Source: CAYMST01 sp964393115
Lineage (GTDB): Bacteria > Bacteroidota > Bacteroidia > Cytophagales > Cyclobacteriaceae
Direction of reading: 5' to 3'
DNA length: 7,786 nt
Assembly: GCA_964393115.1 (NCBI GenBank)
Contig: CAYMST010000225.1
Location: forward strand, 1 to 7,786
The position numbers and the translations under genes are program-made. Positions 5,253 to 7,786 of this stretch are shown here, in pieces. Each line of letters starts with the position of its first letter. The stretch's first letter is position 1. Under the pieces are notes generated by a model that was given only the letters and a program-made list of their open reading frames with translations, was not told the origin of the DNA and did no database searches.

Positions 5253-7166
5253 TTGGAAATTACTTTTAAACATGATCGTTTATTGCTCATCAATACGTGT
5301 TCAAAATATTTTGAATATGCTATAGTATTAACCTTCTCCATTCTAATTATTCTTCTACCAAATCAGGTGGCTTCGAATATGCCAATGGCTACCCAAACGG
5401 GAAAATTCTTTTTCTTTATAAAATGTATAATTCCATTATTTCTTATTTCATGCATCAAAACAATTATATGTAATAATGTAAAAGTTAACTTATTGCCGAT
5501 TGATATATTCCTTGGTGTTTTGACTTTATACATGTTGCTAAATAGATATTTGATACATAATGTAATGGGATACAGCTTTCAGGTATATGAACTTCTTGGG
5601 TTAGTATCTCTTTACGTAATTCTAAGAAATATTAAGGGTCGCCTTTTTAAGTATATAATATTGGCAGTTTCAATATCCGGAGTTCTTGAAAGCATTGTTG
5701 GCTTTAGACAATTGTTAGGCCATTATCCAAGATTTAATTCATCCTTTCAAGTAACTGGTCATTTTATAAACCCAGGACCATTTGCTGGTTATATATCGCT
5801 CTGTTTTACAAGTAGTTTGGGTTTATTTCTATTTCATAAGAGAATAGATTTATTTGGCTTTCTGCAAAATAATCGGATAACAAATCGTCTAAACGAATAT
5901 CTACCGTTTCTCTTGTTATTTATCATGGGATGTATACTTCCAGCAACACAGTCGAGAGCAGCTTGGTTAGCAATTGGTGTGAGTTCCTTGACGCTTTTGA
6001 TAGTTAAATACCGTAAGGAGTTATTTAAGGTACCGTGGTTACAAATGAGTAGGTGGAAGACTATCTTTCTTTTACTTATTTTATTGATTGTTAGTATTTG
6101 GGGTTCCTTCTATATGTATTCCTTAAAAGAGGGATCAGCAAATGGGAGATTGTTGATCTGGCAATCGACCTGGAGTCTCATACAGGATAATCCTTTCTTT
6201 GGTGTAGGTTTTGATTTGTTTAAGGCGCACTATATGAGTTATCAAGCAGGTTTTTTAACTAAAAACCGCGATAGTACACTTTTAATTTATGCAGATGATA
6301 TTCGGAACGCATTTAACGAATTACTTCAGTTTACTGCTGAAAATGGCGTCATAGGTTTGTTGATATTATGTATTGCAGTGACGATTTTACTTAAGAATAT
6401 CAAGTCGTTGGAAGCCAATAAAAACCCTCTAATCTATACCGGACTGGGAATACTGATATCCTATTTTGTCTTTTCTTTTTTCTCTTACCCTAATCAGATA
6501 CTTACCATAAAACTCATCGGGGTTGTGGCCCTCGCACTACTTGCTTGTAACACGCTTAATGGTTATCAAATTGAAATTAAAGCACAAAAAATAATTAATA
6601 CACTCAGATTTGGAGTGGTTCCAGGACTTATAAGCATTACAGTATTTATGTGGACAGGGCAGCGAAAACTGGCCTTTGCGACTAAAAAATGGGAACATGC
6701 TAATAGTTTATATCGGTATTTAGATTATAAATCAGCCAAAGATGAGTATGAAAACCTGTATGCATACTTTTCGGGAGAAGGAGCTTTTCTTGGTCAATAC
6801 GGTAAAGCACTTGTAATGGTAGGAGAGTATGAAAATGCAATAAATGTATTAAAAGAGGCAGTGAATTATCAAAACTCTACTACAATACAAACAGCTTTCG
6901 GAGATAGTTATAAGGCGCTTGGGCGAAGGGCTGATGCAGAGAGGGCATATTCATTAGCCGATCAGATGATTCCAAATAGATTGTATCCCAAATATCTTTT
7001 GGCAACATTTTATTACGAGAACGGAGACATGGAAAAATTAAACCAGGTGGCTGATAGAATAATGAAACAAGACATTAAAATAATGTCCAGGGCAGTAAAT
7101 GAAATCCGGCAAAAAGTTCAGGATATGCTGTCAAATGAAGATGACACGCGTGTAACAGTTAAATAG
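5253..7166 (+). CDS. O-antigen ligase/polymerase family (Wzy_C) membrane protein with C-terminal TPRs
   Basis: This 637-residue inner-membrane protein has about 12 hydrophobic segments between residues 20 and 468. Wzy_C-type landmarks appear in order: GHFINPGPFAGY (169-180), the counterpart of the GTF-x-NPN-x-A motif; TQSRAAWLA (232-240); NGRLLIWQ-x7-DNPFFGVGF (297-320) opening the large periplasmic loop; and AFNELLQ-x3-ENG (353-365) closing it. In many family members the second motif reads HN; here Phe354 precedes Asn355. Residues about 478-605 form TPR-like helices (GEYENAINVLKEAV at 524-537). Such proteins move lipid-linked glycans onto lipid A core, glycan or protein; the acceptor is unknown here. 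The start is TTG at 5253: the first in-frame ATG lies at codon 43, past the first membrane helix, and a stop at 5226 limits upstream extension to non-standard ATT codons. It is probably cotranscribed with both neighbours. Confidence 0.88.
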   Translation: MEITFKHDRLLLINTCSKYFEYAIVLTFSILIILLPNQVASNMPMATQTGKFFFFIKCIIPLFLISCIKTIICNNVKVNLLPIDIFLGVLTLYMLLNRYLIHNVMGYSFQVYELLGLVSLYVILRNIKGRLFKYIILAVSISGVLESIVGFRQLLGHYPRFNSSFQVTGHFINPGPFAGYISLCFTSSLGLFLFHKRIDLFGFLQNNRITNRLNEYLPFLLLFIMGCILPATQSRAAWLAIGVSSLTLLIVKYRKELFKVPWLQMSRWKTIFLLLILLIVSIWGSFYMYSLKEGSANGRLLIWQSTWSLIQDNPFFGVGFDLFKAHYMSYQAGFLTKNRDSTLLIYADDIRNAFNELLQFTAENGVIGLLILCIAVTILLKNIKSLEANKNPLIYTGLGILISYFVFSFFSYPNQILTIKLIGVVALALLACNTLNGYQIEIKAQKIINTLRFGVVPGLISITVFMWTGQRKLAFATKKWEHANSLYRYLDYKSAKDEYENLYAYFSGEGAFLGQYGKALVMVGEYENAINVLKEAVNYQNSTTIQTAFGDSYKALGRRADAERAYSLADQMIPNRLYPKYLLATFYYENGDMEKLNQVADRIMKQDIKIMSRAVNEIRQKVQDMLSNEDDTRVTVK

Positions 7167-7195
7167 AATTATTAAAAATTAAATTTTTAGAAATT

Positions 7196-7447
7196 ATGAA
7201 AAAAGTAGTATTTGGAATAACTCTTTGTTTGGGAGTTTTAACCTCTTCATTTTTTATTGGAGGTAGTGATAACTCGATCAATTCAAAGTCCAACATTTCA
7301 CTTAGCGATTTGATTTCACTTCAATCAGCACTTGGTCAAGAAAGCGGCTGCGGAGGCCTCAATTGGTCATATACTACATATGACGGCGGTTGTTGGTCAT
7401 ATTACGCATGGGACAATTGTGGTAGTTATGCCGACTGGGGATGTTAA
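7196..7447 (+). CDS. Cys-rich secreted peptide with NVEALA-like leader and three tandem C-terminal repeats
   Basis: This 83-residue product starts with a hydrophobic export signal (MKKVVFGITLCLGVLTSSFF). The Ser/Asn-rich segment SLSDLISLQSALGQES (35-50) resembles the LSDL...NVEALA block of Bacteroidota NVEALA peptides, with ALG for ALA. The last 27 residues are three tandem units: WSYTTYDGGC (57-66), WSYYAWDNC (67-75) and GSYADWGC (76-83). Each has Ser-Tyr, an aromatic and a closing Cys (C66, C75, C83), with C52 as a fourth cysteine, so two disulfides or Cys-directed modification are possible; the protein ends on Cys. It lies 29 nt behind the Wzy_C/TPR gene and ahead of a hairpin terminator, so it is likely cotranscribed and may be that enzyme's partner. 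No radical-SAM, lanthipeptide or peptidase/ABC exporter gene is in view. The upstream AT-rich start context is normal for Bacteroidota. Confidence 0.8.
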   Translation: MKKVVFGITLCLGVLTSSFFIGGSDNSINSKSNISLSDLISLQSALGQESGCGGLNWSYTTYDGGCWSYYAWDNCGSYADWGC

Positions 7448-7469
7448 ACGCCCGTTTGAGATAATTTTG

Positions 7470-7491
7470 GTGTTGCCCATAAGGGCAACAC
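7470..7491 (+). terminator. Strong hairpin terminator closing the plus-strand operon
   Basis: GTGTTGCCC (7470-7478) and GGGCAACAC (7483-7491) form a perfect 9-bp stem with a 4-nt loop, 22 nt after the stop of the peptide gene. The 3' flank (TTCCATAGATTCT) has only a weak T-run, so it may also work as an mRNA 3'-stabilising hairpin. Confidence 0.7.
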
Positions 7492-7786
7492 TTCCATAGA
7501 TTCTATTACAAATGTTCTCTAGCATAATAAAGATCAAATTAAAACTGTTTAAAACAAGATGGTTTTTGTCAGTAGTTATTACGCAGATGGTTAATGAGTA
7601 TCAAAAACGGATCAAATAGAGATTTTACGAATAATATACTTACCGCTTGAAAACGGTAAATACTATAATTTAATAGATCGGCTAGGAATAGAATTATGAC
7701 AAAGTGATGTCAATTACACAGTAATTTTATGACTATACTAAGATGTCGCAATCTATAAGTATTTTTTAGAAATGACTACTAATAGG
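7492..7786. other. AT-rich tail with no gene seen
   Basis: No open frame of useful length occurs on either strand. The only structure noticed is a 6-bp dyad TTACCG/CGGTAA (7640-7645 and 7654-7659, 8-nt spacer). It is probably intergenic DNA before the next gene to the right. Confidence 0.5.

Overview
The window looks like chromosome of a member of the Bacteroidota. The clues are starts preceded by AT-rich DNA with no Shine-Dalgarno sequence, a textbook Bacteroidota promoter (TTTG, 20 nt, TAAATTTG at 4451-4482), an O-antigen-ligase/TPR fusion of the kind common in this phylum, and a small Cys-rich peptide whose leader resembles the Bacteroidota NVEALA family. The species cannot be named from the sequence alone.

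The window has two halves that differ in strand, base composition and content. Left half (1-3979, minus strand, moderate GC): seven tightly packed genes read from 3979 down to the left edge. In transcription order they encode a 59-residue one-helix membrane protein, a 314-residue capsid-like protein (acidic N-terminus, beta-rich core, Arg/Lys-rich tail), a terminator, a 216-residue zinc-ribbon protein with a C-terminal membrane anchor, a 210-residue protein sharing an N-terminal domain with the previous one, a 152-residue and a 233-residue Arg-rich protein with near-identical C-terminal anchors, and the first 31 codons of a further gene. I recognise none by close homology. Many small, basic, single-anchor proteins around one abundant-looking beta protein fits the virion gene block of a tailless, membrane-containing phage integrated in the chromosome (the style of PM2 or FLiP). 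This is inference. No terminase, tail, portal, integrase or replication gene is visible.

Middle (3980-4807): AT-rich DNA with no convincing intact gene. It holds a minus-strand reading frame broken by one TAG next to a tRNA-arm-like hairpin, an 8-bp inverted repeat, and the promoter at 4451-4482.

Right half (4808-7786, plus strand, AT-rich): a compact operon-like set. A small secreted-protein gene is interrupted by a single in-frame amber codon; 10 nt later comes a 637-residue polytopic Wzy_C/O-antigen-ligase protein with C-terminal TPRs; 29 nt after that an 83-residue secreted peptide whose C-terminus is three tandem copies of a Ser-Tyr...aromatic...Cys unit; then a strong hairpin terminator. 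In several bacteria a Wzy_C-type enzyme beside a small exported protein is a protein O-oligosaccharyltransferase with its dedicated substrate, so the pair could be a peptide-glycosylation or surface-display unit; this is a hypothesis. The last ~290 bases show no gene.
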